From assembly GCA_028683385.1 (NCBI GenBank), contig JAQUIJ010000012.1, forward strand, positions 124,001 through 188,000: a stretch of DNA of 64,000 nucleotides. Direction: 5' to 3'. The DNA comes from Prolixibacteraceae bacterium (GTDB taxonomy: Bacteria; Bacteroidota; Bacteroidia; Bacteroidales; Prolixibacteraceae). Positions 8,631 to 17,111 of this stretch are shown in pieces (position 1 is the first letter of the stretch; the number at the start of each line of letters is the position of its first letter). Under the pieces are notes generated by a model that had not been told where the DNA came from, searched no databases, and saw nothing but the letters and a program-made list of their open reading frames with translations. The position numbers and the translations under genes are program-made.

Positions 8631-8651
8631 ATGCTGAAACAAGTTCAGCAT
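8631..8651. repeat. Short palindromic hairpin between convergent genes
   Basis: ATGCTGAA (8631-8638), loop ACAAG, TTCAGCAT (8644-8651). The flanks (GG before, GACG after) match, from memory, a short palindrome often scattered in Bacteroidota intergenic DNA. It lies between the converging EEP and RND genes and may act as terminator or mRNA stabiliser. Confidence 0.5.
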
Positions 8652-8662
8652 GACGCTAATTC

Positions 8663-11600
8663 CTATGATTTCGCAACGGAGTTTTTAAACAATAACCTCA
8701 GCATTGAAGGATAAACAATCAGCAAAAGTGGCAAAGCAATCACAAATCCACCTATAACGGCGATGGCCAGCGGTTGGTGAAGTTGTGCGCCAGTCCCGAT
8801 TCCCAAAGCAATGGGCGACAAGGCAATAATTGCCCCGATAGCTGTCATTAATTTAGGACGCAACCGGGTTGAAATGGCATAAATAACTGCTTCATTCGGG
8901 CTGCTTGTTTCGAGTGTCTGGTGAAATTGCAGAAAAGTAAATATGGAGTTTTCGCCAATGATTCCAATAATCATGATAATTCCGGTGTAGCTGCCAACAT
9001 TTAGAGGAGTACCGGTAATAAAAAGGGCGATCATGCTTCCCGAAATTCCCAAAATGGAAATGGCAATAATGAGCAACGCGACTTTGATGTCTTTAAACAT
9101 GAAAATCATGACGGTAAATACGAGCAAAACCGCAGAAAGCAAGATGATGAGCAGTTCGCTGAAGGATTGTTGTTGCTCTTCGTAAGCACCGCCGTAGCTG
9201 ATGTGGTAGCCCTGCGGCAAATTCACTTTCGTTTTAATTTCCTGCTGTAATTCTGTCATCACACTGCCCAGATCGCGGTTATTCAAACGTGCTGTAACCG
9301 GAATCATACTTTGCAGGTTTTCGCGTTCTATTTCAGCGCTTCCCGCTTCCGGAGTAATACGGGCAAGCTGTGCAAGTGGCTGTAACTTTCCACTTGGAAG
9401 AAAAATAGTTTCAGTTTTTAACCGGTTGATGGTCGTATTTATGGCATCAGGATAAATCATTCGGATAGCCGTTTGTTGCTCCTTCTCGAAAATGTTACCA
9501 ATTACACTCCCTTCCAATTGTGTCTGTAGCTGAGCCTGAAAATCGGCAGGTGTAATACCAAATTGTGCCAGTTTCTGGTTGTTGGGCTCAATATTTATTG
9601 AAGGTCCCGCAATTGTAATACCGTTGAAAACATCGGCTGTACCTTTTACGTTTTCAGTAATTTCAGCCACTTTTCGGGCCAGATCCTGCAAAACATTCAC
9701 GTTATCGCCGTATATTTTTATTTCGATGGGCTGGGTTGAGGCCATTAAATCGCCCAACATGTCGCCGATAACCTGTCCAAAATCGATTTGCAGTGCGGGT
9801 TGCGTTGATTCTACTTTTTTCCTGATTTCATCAATTACTTCTTCAGTGCTGCGTTTGCGGTCTTTCCTAAGTTGTATCAGGTAGTCGCCATAATTGGGCT
9901 CGGTAATGAAAAATCCCATTTGAGTTCCAGTTCTGCGGGAGTAAGTTTCAATTTCAGGAACTGAAGGAAACAGTTTTTCCACCTCGCGAAGCATCCGGTC
10001 GGTTTCCTGAAGAGACGTGCCGGGCGGCGAAGTATAGTCCAGAACAATACTTCCTTCATCCATTTCAGGAAGAAACCCGGTTTCCAAGCGACTGGAGATA
10101 TAGTAAACTGAAGCGATAAGCACCAGAACAAATGCGAAACTAATAACCGGACGAAGTATGAAAAAAGAAATCCATTTGCCACTTTTTCGTTCATGAAGCG
10201 CGATTTCAGGATCAACCGATTTTCGTTTTCCGGAGAGCAAAAGGTAAATAACGGGTAAGCCGATCCATGTTACTAAAAACGAACAGATGAGGGTAATCAT
10301 CATGGTATTGGCCAGAATCTTGAAATAAGCGCCGGCAACACCTGTCAGCAAAATGAAAGGGAAAAAAATCACTATGGTGCTGATAGACGACCCAATCATG
10401 GCCGGCAGCAAATAATTCACGGATTTGGAAAGAAGCTCTTTGGTTGGAGTTTCCGGATGTTCTTCGTGTGTCCGGTGAATCTGTTCGACAACTACAATGG
10501 CATCATCGATAATTAACCCGATGGAAGCCGCGATGGCTCCCAAAGTCATGATATTGAAGTTATATCCGAGGATATACAACGTGATCAAGGTCAGCGAAAT
10601 GGTCAATGGAATGGTGATCAGGATTACCGCACTCGATTTGGCCGATCGAAGAAAAATAACGCAAACCACAATGGCAAGCAAAAGGCCGATCCACAAACTG
10701 TCGCTTACACTTCGGATACTTTCGTTCACAAAATCGGCCTGAACGTAATAGGACGAAAGTGAGACCCCGCGTGGTAAAATGGTTTTATTCAGTTCTTCGA
10801 TTTTCTTTTCGACACCTGCGGTAACATCAATTAAATTGGCATTGGGCTGTTTTACTACAGCAACCAATACGGCATTTTCGCCATTAGCATTTATCCTTAC
10901 ATATTCGGTTTGCTCGGCAATTTTAATGTTTGCAATATCCTGAAGGTGCAACACCCTTTTGCCATTATTGCTGATAACCAGATTTTGTAATTCTTCAAGA
11001 TTTTTGACATTGGCATCCGTAACGGTCAGGTACATCCGGTTATAATCGTTCAGGTAACCATTGCTGCTGATAAAGTTTGATTCGGAGAGTGCCGTGGAAA
11101 TCATAACCGGAGTGACTCCCAGTGCACTCATTCTTTGCGGTTGCAACTCTACGTGAAATTCCTTCGTTTTTCCACCAATTACGCGGATTTCTGAAACTCC
11201 GGGAACCTGCGACAAATATGGCTTGACAGTGTAATTGGCGATCTGGTTAATTTCGATGCTGCTTCTTCCCTTGCCCTTGATGACATACCCAATAACCGGC
11301 AAAATGGATGGGTTCATCTTTTCAACCGATATATTTGTTCCAGGTGGCAACTCGTCTTTAATCTGATTGATGGACGATTCGACCTGTTGCTTGCACAAAT
11401 CAATGTCTTCTTTCCAGCCCATAAAAGCCGAAATTTCGCAACTTCCACGGCTGGTAATACTCCGGATGTTTTTCAGGCCCGGAACTCGCTTGATGGCATT
11501 TTCGAGTGGTTTGGTAACGGTAATCATCATCTTGCCAACAGGCTGCAACCCATTGTCGGCAATAACTTTGATTTTTGGGAAAGTCACTTCAGGAAAAAGC

Positions 11601-11698
11601 GACGATTGCATTTTGGTGTACGAAAAGATTCCGGCAGCCAAAATGATAAACAGGACAACCGCGACCGGATTTTTATGTGATACAAAAAAATTCTTCAT
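8663..11698 (-). CDS. RND efflux permease, HAE1-like
   Basis: A 1011-residue inner-membrane transporter of the AcrB/MexB superfamily. It has an N-terminal membrane helix after MKNFFVSHKNP, a first porter region (about 40-330), six helices including the proton-relay motif GLIIDDAIVVVEQIHR (about 395-411), a second porter region (about 540-840) and the last five helices ending in LLLIVYPSMLRLLF. The double Asp in the relay fits an organic-substrate HAE1-type pump rather than a heavy-metal HME pump, where that motif differs. It is the last gene of TolC, adaptor, RND, with only 3 bp between it and the adaptor gene. Substrate unknown. Confidence 0.93.
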   Translation of the reverse strand: MKNFFVSHKNPVAVVLFIILAAGIFSYTKMQSSLFPEVTFPKIKVIADNGLQPVGKMMITVTKPLENAIKRVPGLKNIRSITSRGSCEISAFMGWKEDIDLCKQQVESSINQIKDELPPGTNISVEKMNPSILPVIGYVIKGKGRSSIEINQIANYTVKPYLSQVPGVSEIRVIGGKTKEFHVELQPQRMSALGVTPVMISTALSESNFISSNGYLNDYNRMYLTVTDANVKNLEELQNLVISNNGKRVLHLQDIANIKIAEQTEYVRINANGENAVLVAVVKQPNANLIDVTAGVEKKIEELNKTILPRGVSLSSYYVQADFVNESIRSVSDSLWIGLLLAIVVCVIFLRSAKSSAVILITIPLTISLTLITLYILGYNFNIMTLGAIAASIGLIIDDAIVVVEQIHRTHEEHPETPTKELLSKSVNYLLPAMIGSSISTIVIFFPFILLTGVAGAYFKILANTMMITLICSFLVTWIGLPVIYLLLSGKRKSVDPEIALHERKSGKWISFFILRPVISFAFVLVLIASVYYISSRLETGFLPEMDEGSIVLDYTSPPGTSLQETDRMLREVEKLFPSVPEIETYSRRTGTQMGFFITEPNYGDYLIQLRKDRKRSTEEVIDEIRKKVESTQPALQIDFGQVIGDMLGDLMASTQPIEIKIYGDNVNVLQDLARKVAEITENVKGTADVFNGITIAGPSINIEPNNQKLAQFGITPADFQAQLQTQLEGSVIGNIFEKEQQTAIRMIYPDAINTTINRLKTETIFLPSGKLQPLAQLARITPEAGSAEIERENLQSMIPVTARLNNRDLGSVMTELQQEIKTKVNLPQGYHISYGGAYEEQQQSFSELLIILLSAVLLVFTVMIFMFKDIKVALLIIAISILGISGSMIALFITGTPLNVGSYTGIIMIIGIIGENSIFTFLQFHQTLETSSPNEAVIYAISTRLRPKLMTAIGAIIALSPIALGIGTGAQLHQPLAIAVIGGFVIALPLLLIVYPSMLRLLFKNSVAKS

Positions 11699-11701
11699 GT
11701 G

Positions 11702-12622
11702 CTAAGGATGAATGATATTTACCAGTGCTGTGTCGGGCAATCCGTAATTTCCGGTATTAATTATGCGGTCGAGCTTATCAAATTGCGGCGAGAGAATCTG
11801 AACTTCAGTATCGGTTACAATCCCTGTCTTTACTGGTACTTTAATGGCGGTTGAGTCGTTAATCATTTTCATGACCCAGTAGTTTTCCATCGTTTCGTCT
11901 GTCAGAACACATTTTTTATCGGTAATTTGAGTATTGGCTTTGGAGCTTTCACTGAGCTGAACAAAAGCAGTCAGATTTTCGGGTATTTGTGTGTTCGTGC
12001 GTGGTTTGACAACAAAACTCTGGGTTTGCGAAACGGCATCGATTGCTGATAGTTTAGAAGTAATTGTTCCCTGAACACGGGTAGAGTCAGGCAAAAGAAT
12101 CTCGCAATTCGTACCGATTGACGCAAGTTTGTTTTGCTCGAAAGGCACATTCAGTAAGAAAACCAGGCTGCTTTGTTCGGCAATAACGCACAGTTGATCA
12201 CCGTCGGCCACATAATCGTTGGCTTGCTTGTTAACTTCGGTAATAATCCCTGAACTGGGGGCTTTAATTGTAAGTTCACCATTGAAAGCAAATTCAGGAT
12301 TGGTTTTACTGAAATTGCTCAATGCTTCGGCTTCCTTGGTTTTGACTGAATATAAAGGACTTTCGGCCTTCACATAATCCCCAATATTGCACGATATTTT
12401 AGTAATATACCCGATTGCTGTTGACTTTACTGTATTCTTTTTTAGGTAGGAAGATGTGGCGGTTAGGTTAATGACTTTGCTTATTGTACCTGTTGTAACT
12501 GAAGTCACTGTTACCGGAGTAGTCACTTTGATAGACTCTTCTTCTGCGGGTTTGCTATTGTTGGTACAACTGCACAGTGCAAGCAAAAAGGTCAGGTTGG
12601 CGAGAAAGTTTGTCCTATTCAT
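11702..12622 (-). CDS. RND periplasmic adaptor lipoprotein, short-hairpin type
   Basis: I start at ATG 12622 (306 residues): an upstream in-frame ATG at 12655 lies inside the neighbouring palindromic repeat, and from 12622 the protein has a proper lipoprotein signal (MNRTNFLANLTFLLALCSCT). Beta-barrel and lipoyl segments are visible, e.g. AIGYITKISCNIGDYVKAES and TIKAPSSGIITEVNKQANDY. Only about 20-25 residues separate the two lipoyl halves, so the long alpha-helical hairpin that normally contacts TolC is almost absent. The protein should bridge the RND permease at 8663 and the TolC protein at 12938; how it reaches TolC without a hairpin is unclear. Confidence 0.88.
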   Translation of the reverse strand: MNRTNFLANLTFLLALCSCTNNSKPAEEESIKVTTPVTVTSVTTGTISKVINLTATSSYLKKNTVKSTAIGYITKISCNIGDYVKAESPLYSVKTKEAEALSNFSKTNPEFAFNGELTIKAPSSGIITEVNKQANDYVADGDQLCVIAEQSSLVFLLNVPFEQNKLASIGTNCEILLPDSTRVQGTITSKLSAIDAVSQTQSFVVKPRTNTQIPENLTAFVQLSESSKANTQITDKKCVLTDETMENYWVMKMINDSTAIKVPVKTGIVTDTEVQILSPQFDKLDRIINTGNYGLPDTALVNIIHP

Positions 12623-12640
12623 ACGTTTATGTTTTGTCTG

Positions 12641-12914
12641 AACCACATAGGTCACATAGTTTTCTTATTAACCTGAGTTCGATATAGTCTTCAATGTAAT
12701 TCGTTAAAAATAAGATAATAAGGTTGTTGTTGTGGGTGTTTAAATTTCTACTGAGGTTAAAAAGTGGCTGATAAGGTATTAAAACCTTATATTTTTTGAA
12801 TCAAACCTTAGTAGAAATTTTATGCACAAGTATATCAAACCTTATTAATTTACAATGCATTAACTATTCAATTTAATATCAAACTCAGGTTATTACTATG
12901 TGTTCTATGTGGTT
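12641..12914. mobile_element. MITE-like ~275 bp imperfect palindrome
   Basis: The whole tolC-adaptor gap folds back on itself. Outer arms AACCACATAG..CACATAGT..TTAACCTGAGTT (12641-12680) match in inverse orientation 12874-12914. A middle pair AATAAGGTT / AACCTTATT (about 12717-12725 and 12838-12846) is followed by a 17 bp pair with one mismatch (12742-12758 with 12804-12820) and an inner ATAAGGT/ACCTTAT (12771-12777, 12784-12790). There is no coding potential. The terminal ACCACATAG-type motif recurs in Bacteroidota intergenic DNA as far as I remember, so this may be a non-autonomous mobile repeat. It interrupts the efflux operon and could form a strong RNA stem between tolC and adaptor messages. 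Confidence 0.7.
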
Positions 12915-12937
12915 TTATTATAATCATTCTCTTTCTT

Positions 12938-14170
12938 CTATTTGAGGTAATTCATTTGATTAATGATTTGCAGTCGGTTCATTTCCGAAACAGTCAGGCT
13001 ATTTTTTGTCTGGGTATAGTTGTTCACGATGTTGAGAAAATCCGGGAAACGCACCAGCCCTTTTTCAATTTCTATTTTATAAAGTTCAATCAGTTTTTCC
13101 TGTTCAACTAATTGGCTACGAATGCTCAAAATTAGCTCGTCGGTCAGTTTTAATTGTTCGGTTAGCTGATTGATTTGCTGCTTGTATTGCGAAGTATAAA
13201 AGGTTTGGTAATCTAACCTTGAATTTTCGGCCAATGAAGTTTTTTCATACTGAAGCTTTCGCTGTTTGCCATCATAAATTGGCATGGTGAAATTCAGGCC
13301 AAAGCTGGTACCGAAGTTATGTGGAATGTTTTGGGGCAAAACGGCCATAAAACCCGCGTCGGCAAAGGCGCTGAGTTGTGGGCGGTAATTCAGATCAATC
13401 AGTTGTTTGCTGTTTACATTTTTCAAACTGTCGAGCTTAAATTTCAGCATTGCAGGCGAATTGTTGATGTTGAACTGGTTTCGAATCGTAAGTTCCGGCT
13501 TGTTTAGAATTATGGTTGTGGTATCACTAATTCCGCAAATAAAATTAAGAATTGCAAGGCTGTTTTTGTATTGGATAAATGCCTGCCGGATAGCGATCTT
13601 TTGAGCGGTTAGCGATACTGACAAGTTCATCAAATCCGTCTGCGCGTATATTCCCTGATCGGTTAAAGATTTCAGTAAGGTCTGTTCGTTTACCAGCAGG
13701 TTTAGCGTGCTTTGATTAAATTGGATCTGCGCATAATCGGCATAAGCAGTGAGGAATTGAGAAGTAATGCCTTGTTTCAAATCGGTTTCCGTAATGCGGA
13801 CATCTGCATCTATTGCCTGATTCGACAAGCTAATATCACGAAATTGATTGGCTTTGATTTTTTGATTAAAAAGTGGTTGCACGGCATTCAGTACAGCCGA
13901 ATAGTTGGCGCCATTGGTAATCGCTTCGTCGTAACCGATATTTTTAGCTGTTGGCGCATACATGGCCTGAGAAACCTGATTAATCTGTGGCTTGTAAGCG
14001 GCCTGGGTGAGCAAACTGTCTAATTTTCCGGAGAGAAGCTGGTTTCTGAAATCCTTTAAAAGCGGGCTGTTTTCGAGCCCTTTCTGAAGGTAGAAATCAA
14101 GGTTTTGGGCCTGAACTCCAATTCCGGAGACCAGAAAAAAGATAAAAATTAAAAGATTCTTTCTCAGCAT
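12938..14170 (-). CDS. TolC-family outer-membrane efflux protein
   Basis: A 410-residue protein with signal peptide MLRKNLLIFIFFLVSGIGVQ (cut near QAQN). The rest is the long-helix/beta-strand pattern of outer-membrane factors, with two pseudo-repeats: about 20-210 and 215-410, each with a short barrel stretch (e.g. PQINQVSQAMYAP and YRPQLSAFADAGFM) followed by coiled-coil helices. It forms the outer-membrane exit duct for the adaptor and RND permease encoded after it. The downstream adaptor gene is separated by a 315 bp palindromic element, so the three may not be translated from one uninterrupted message. Confidence 0.9.
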   Translation of the reverse strand: MLRKNLLIFIFFLVSGIGVQAQNLDFYLQKGLENSPLLKDFRNQLLSGKLDSLLTQAAYKPQINQVSQAMYAPTAKNIGYDEAITNGANYSAVLNAVQPLFNQKIKANQFRDISLSNQAIDADVRITETDLKQGITSQFLTAYADYAQIQFNQSTLNLLVNEQTLLKSLTDQGIYAQTDLMNLSVSLTAQKIAIRQAFIQYKNSLAILNFICGISDTTTIILNKPELTIRNQFNINNSPAMLKFKLDSLKNVNSKQLIDLNYRPQLSAFADAGFMAVLPQNIPHNFGTSFGLNFTMPIYDGKQRKLQYEKTSLAENSRLDYQTFYTSQYKQQINQLTEQLKLTDELILSIRSQLVEQEKLIELYKIEIEKGLVRFPDFLNIVNNYTQTKNSLTVSEMNRLQIINQMNYLK

Positions 14171-14229
14171 AGATGTTGTGTCTGTGAAATTCAGGATGAA
14201 GATAAAGAACTTTATCGACAGGTTGTTTT

Positions 14230-14254
14230 AAATCCCCTCTTTTGGAGGGGATTT
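14230..14254. terminator. Hairpin after the YncE-like gene
   Basis: AAATCCCCTC (14230-14239) pairs with GAGGGGATTT (14245-14254), loop TTTTG. It lies 12 bp after the beta-propeller gene (minus strand) and 60 bp before tolC. The sequence resembles a common Bacteroidota dispersed hairpin (recollection, not checked). Confidence 0.55.
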
Positions 14255-14265
14255 CGGGGAGGCTC

Positions 14266-15291
14266 TTATTTTATCGGAGCAATTTCCAAAACCACAAATG
14301 TACCTGGTTTCACTGGCGGACGGCGGCTTCCCTCCACAGGAGTGCCGAACTCAGTGGTTGATAAATACAGGTGGTGGGTGGTCTTATCAATAGTAATTGT
14401 GCGTGCGCCTATTTGTGAGGTTACGGTTTCAAGAACTTTGAAACTGTCCTTATTTTCTTCCTGAACAACTGTAATTGTACCATCGCCGCCATTTGAGCTA
14501 AATACACGTTTTGTAGCAGGATCAAAAGCTACACCGTCGCAGCCTCCGCCAATTGGAAGCGTGGTAACTACTTTTCCAGCAACAGCATCAGATACAACCA
14601 TTAATTTGTTGCCACAAACGCTGAATAATCGGTTTGTTTCCTTGTCCAAAGCAAGTCCGCTGGGTTCTTCGCCAGGAGCAATCGACCAGCTTTTTTCGAC
14701 TTTATAGGTATTGGCATTGATTACGCTGATTTCGCTTTTATCCTCAATGTTTACGTAGATAATCCCTTTGCCGTCGGTTTGCGGAAATTCGGGTTTACCA
14801 TCAAGTTGAATGGTTGCAATTTCCTTGTTCAATTTTGGATCGATCACTGAAGCATTTGAACTTCCACCGTTGAAAGTATAAACCTTTTGAGAAAAAGGAT
14901 CGAATAAAATGGCGTCCGGATTTTTACCTGAAACCGGAATTTTTTCAATAATTTCAAGAGTTTTTAAATCGAAAACAGTTACCGAATTATCGCGGCCATT
15001 GCTTGTAAAACCTTTATTTAAGCCTGGCGCGAAGGCAATTCCATGAATTCCGTTGGTATCCGGAATTTTGCCAATTTGTTTACCTGTTTTCAGGTCAACA
15101 ACAAGCGCCATTGACGCATGAGAAACATACAAGCGCCTGGCTGCCTCGTCCACCGAGAGATAATCCCAGCCACCATCTCCTTCGAGATGTATTTGGTTAA
15201 CTACTTTGTAACCTGTTTGGGCACTGAGAAGGTTACCATTACTGAACAGAACTGTAATGCAGATAATTGAAAGTAACTTTTTCATTTTCAA
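14266..15291 (-). CDS. YncE-like YVTN beta-propeller protein
   Basis: A 341-residue exported protein (signal peptide MKMKKLLSIICITVLFSNGN, cleaved near LSAQ). It contains about seven propeller blades with the YVTN-type pattern, e.g. RLYVSHASMALVVDLKTGK, KVYTFNGGSSNASVIDPKL and RLFSVCGNKLMVVSDAVAGK. YncE-like propellers are periplasmic binding or structural proteins; no enzyme motif is visible. It lies upstream of and on the same strand as tolC, but a hairpin at 14230-14254 between them argues for at least partial separation from the efflux genes. Confidence 0.85.
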   Translation of the reverse strand: MKMKKLLSIICITVLFSNGNLLSAQTGYKVVNQIHLEGDGGWDYLSVDEAARRLYVSHASMALVVDLKTGKQIGKIPDTNGIHGIAFAPGLNKGFTSNGRDNSVTVFDLKTLEIIEKIPVSGKNPDAILFDPFSQKVYTFNGGSSNASVIDPKLNKEIATIQLDGKPEFPQTDGKGIIYVNIEDKSEISVINANTYKVEKSWSIAPGEEPSGLALDKETNRLFSVCGNKLMVVSDAVAGKVVTTLPIGGGCDGVAFDPATKRVFSSNGGDGTITVVQEENKDSFKVLETVTSQIGARTITIDKTTHHLYLSTTEFGTPVEGSRRPPVKPGTFVVLEIAPIK

Positions 15292-15373
15292 AAGTTTTAT
15301 GTATTCATTAACTTTTCAAGGATCAAATGGTTTACTTATTTGTTTCGTGGATTTAGATAATACTGCCCATACT

Positions 15374-15414
15374 AAAAAAGCCTGTCGAGGTTTCAAATCC
15401 AGACAGGCTTTTTT
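15374..15414 (-). terminator. Terminator after peptidase E
   Basis: AAAAAAGCCTGTC (15374-15386) pairs with GACAGGCTTTTTT (15402-15414). It begins 10 bp past the peptidase E stop on the minus strand and is followed by a U tract. Confidence 0.85.
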
Positions 15415-15423
15415 GAATATTTT

Positions 15424-16128
15424 CTAAAGTAAAAAACTAAAATCGTCCCCCGAACCTAATTCAATCGGAGGTTTTCCTTTCCTGAAAATGCGTGCTGTCC
15501 GACTTCCAATCAGTTGCATTTTTTTATCCTCAATTCGCAACATGGTTCCTTCCCGTAATCCAAGGACATATATATCAGGATTAATTTCAAGAAATTCTTC
15601 GATGCGCTGTTCGCGGGTTTCGCCGCCATGTCCTTCAGGATTTGCATCAAGGTAATGAGGGTTAATCTGGAAAGGAACCAGGCCTGTTGTATCAAACCCT
15701 TTGGGGTCAATTATTGGCATATCGTTGGTGGTTCGTAAAGTTGGGCAGGCCACGTTTGAGCCGGCACTCCAACCAATGTACGGTGTTCCGCTCAGCACTT
15801 TTTCGCGAATTACTTCCATAAGCTGATTATCGTGCAACATCCTGACCAATTGCCAGGTATTTCCGCCACCTACCACAATGACTTCGGCATCATTTACTGC
15901 CTGAACCGGATCACTGAAATGGTGAATGCTTTTTACCTGAAAACCCAATTCAGCAAAGCGGTCAGCCACTTTTTGTTCATAAATGTCGAACGAAAATGTT
16001 ACTGCGGCATATGGAATAAAAAGTGCGGTTAATGGTTTTTCACCCAAAAATTTTTTGATTTCGTGTTTGGGATAGTCCAGGTAGGCTTCGCCTGGCATGG
16101 TCGAATTGCTGATCAGCAAAAGTTTCAT
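15424..16128 (-). CDS. pepE: Dipeptidase E (peptidase family S51)
   Basis: A 234-residue cytoplasmic serine peptidase that releases N-terminal Asp from dipeptides. The triad positions agree with the characterised Salmonella enzyme to within one residue: nucleophile S121 in IGWSAGSNVACP, D136 in TTNDMPI and H158 in INPHYLDANPEGHGG. The GGGNTWQLVRML motif (88-99) precedes it. The ATG start is preceded, 11 bp away, by the stop of an outer-membrane barrel gene on the same strand, so the two may be co-transcribed. A hairpin terminator follows. Confidence 0.94.
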   Translation of the reverse strand: MKLLLISNSTMPGEAYLDYPKHEIKKFLGEKPLTALFIPYAAVTFSFDIYEQKVADRFAELGFQVKSIHHFSDPVQAVNDAEVIVVGGGNTWQLVRMLHDNQLMEVIREKVLSGTPYIGWSAGSNVACPTLRTTNDMPIIDPKGFDTTGLVPFQINPHYLDANPEGHGGETREQRIEEFLEINPDIYVLGLREGTMLRIEDKKMQLIGSRTARIFRKGKPPIELGSGDDFSFLL

Positions 16129-16139
16129 AGGTATTTAGT

Positions 16140-16943
16140 TTAAAATGAGATTAGTTTAAATCCAAACGAGAATGGATAGATGACAGGTCCGCGACTGTGT
16201 TCGAATAAAGGCACAATATCATAAGATGCAAAAAGATTCACCCAGCGATAACCCAATCGTAATGTTGCAGCTACTTTGTAATCGTTAATCGAGTAATCAC
16301 CTGGTGATTTTAATTTCTCCCTTTTGCCATCTTTCCGGTACTTCATTTTGGTATGCGATTCAAACTTTTTGGCTCCGGTAACGCCTGTTGCAAAATATAG
16401 GCGGTTGGCTTTATTGCGAATTGGAATCTGAAACTCGACAAGTAATGGAACTTCAAGATATGCAATGGAAAGTTTTGATTTTTGGCTGGAATCATAATAG
16501 ATCACTGAAGGATGAATCTTCTTGATTTCGTCGATCGAAATGGTGGTATTGTTATCCAGATGATAGCTTTGGAAACTCACCCCTACACCAGTAACAATGC
16601 CAATATTATTCCTGGTTTGCTGGAAACCTCTGGAGTATTGCAGGATATTGAGGTTTAAGACATTTGAGCGAAACAGATCGTTGTCGAGGAAGTGGTCTTC
16701 AGAAGCCGGATACATGCTGTAATCGGCGTTTGCCATTCCATTAAATCCGAATTCAACCCCTGACCAGTGGCCTTCAAATTTTTCATCCCAATAGTTGTAA
16801 CCTTCGTTCGTTAAATCTTGCACATCAATCAATCCGGAGAGCCTGCCTTTTGGACTCTGAACGACAATGATAGAGTCATTTTCCTGTGCAAATGCCAGAA
16901 GCGAAGCGAAGGATGCCAGAAGGATGAAAAACAGGTATTTCAT
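16140..16943 (-). CDS. PorT-like outer-membrane beta-barrel protein
   Basis: A 267-residue protein with signal peptide MKYLFFILLASFASLLAFAQ. After a short linker it has the block HWSGVEFGFNGMANADYSMY (about 60-80), then alternating hydrophobic strands typical of small OMP_b-brl_2/PorT-like barrels, ending GFKLISF. It is clearly a paralogue of the next gene (17112-17963): both carry F-GHW-G-EFGFN followed by DYSMY and an AYLEVPLLVEFQIP-type strand. Located downstream of the sigma/anti-sigma pair and upstream of pepE. Function unknown; PorT-like barrels serve structural or secretion-linked roles in Bacteroidota. Confidence 0.82.
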   Translation of the reverse strand: MKYLFFILLASFASLLAFAQENDSIIVVQSPKGRLSGLIDVQDLTNEGYNYWDEKFEGHWSGVEFGFNGMANADYSMYPASEDHFLDNDLFRSNVLNLNILQYSRGFQQTRNNIGIVTGVGVSFQSYHLDNNTTISIDEIKKIHPSVIYYDSSQKSKLSIAYLEVPLLVEFQIPIRNKANRLYFATGVTGAKKFESHTKMKYRKDGKREKLKSPGDYSINDYKVAATLRLGYRWVNLFASYDIVPLFEHSRGPVIYPFSFGFKLISF

Positions 16944-16950
16944 GGGAAAA

Positions 16951-16984
16951 GTGCCTAAAGTGCCTAAAATTTGGAGTGCCTAAA
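16951..16984. repeat. Three direct copies of GTGCCTAAA before the barrel gene
   Basis: GTGCCTAAA occurs at 16951-16959, 16960-16968 and 16976-16984, beginning 8 bp upstream of the barrel gene's ATG, so they fall in its leader or promoter. They may be iteron-like protein sites or a fragment of a dispersed intergenic repeat. Confidence 0.6.
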
Positions 16985-17053
16985 GTTAAATTTTTTTGAA
17001 GTACTCAAGACACTTCGAATTTTTCTTATTGCAAAGGTAAGTAATCGAAAGCG

Positions 17054-17089
17054 AAAAAGGAGTCTATCTGCTTCGATAAACTCCTTTTT
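17054..17089 (-). terminator. Terminator between the paralogous barrel genes
   Basis: AAAAAGGAGT (17054-17063) pairs with ACTCCTTTTT (17080-17089); internal pairing CTATC/GATAA is weaker. It follows the 17112-17963 gene by 22 bp on the minus strand and separates the two barrel genes. Confidence 0.82.
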
Positions 17090-17111
17090 GGTTTTCTGAA
17101 CTATTTGCTGT

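Noticed and set aside
8663-11698. Long antisense open frames opposite the RND gene and opposite 32282-40911
   Set aside because: They overlap well-supported exported or membrane proteins, lack signal or family features and follow the codon shadow of the sense gene.
15424-16128. Class I glutamine amidotransferase-like protein
   Set aside because: The nucleophile is Ser in GWSAGSN, and Ser/Asp/His positions match peptidase E rather than a Cys amidotransferase.
16951-16984. CRISPR array
   Set aside because: Only three nine-base copies without spacers of equal length and no cas genes; no array-like repeat was seen anywhere in the window.
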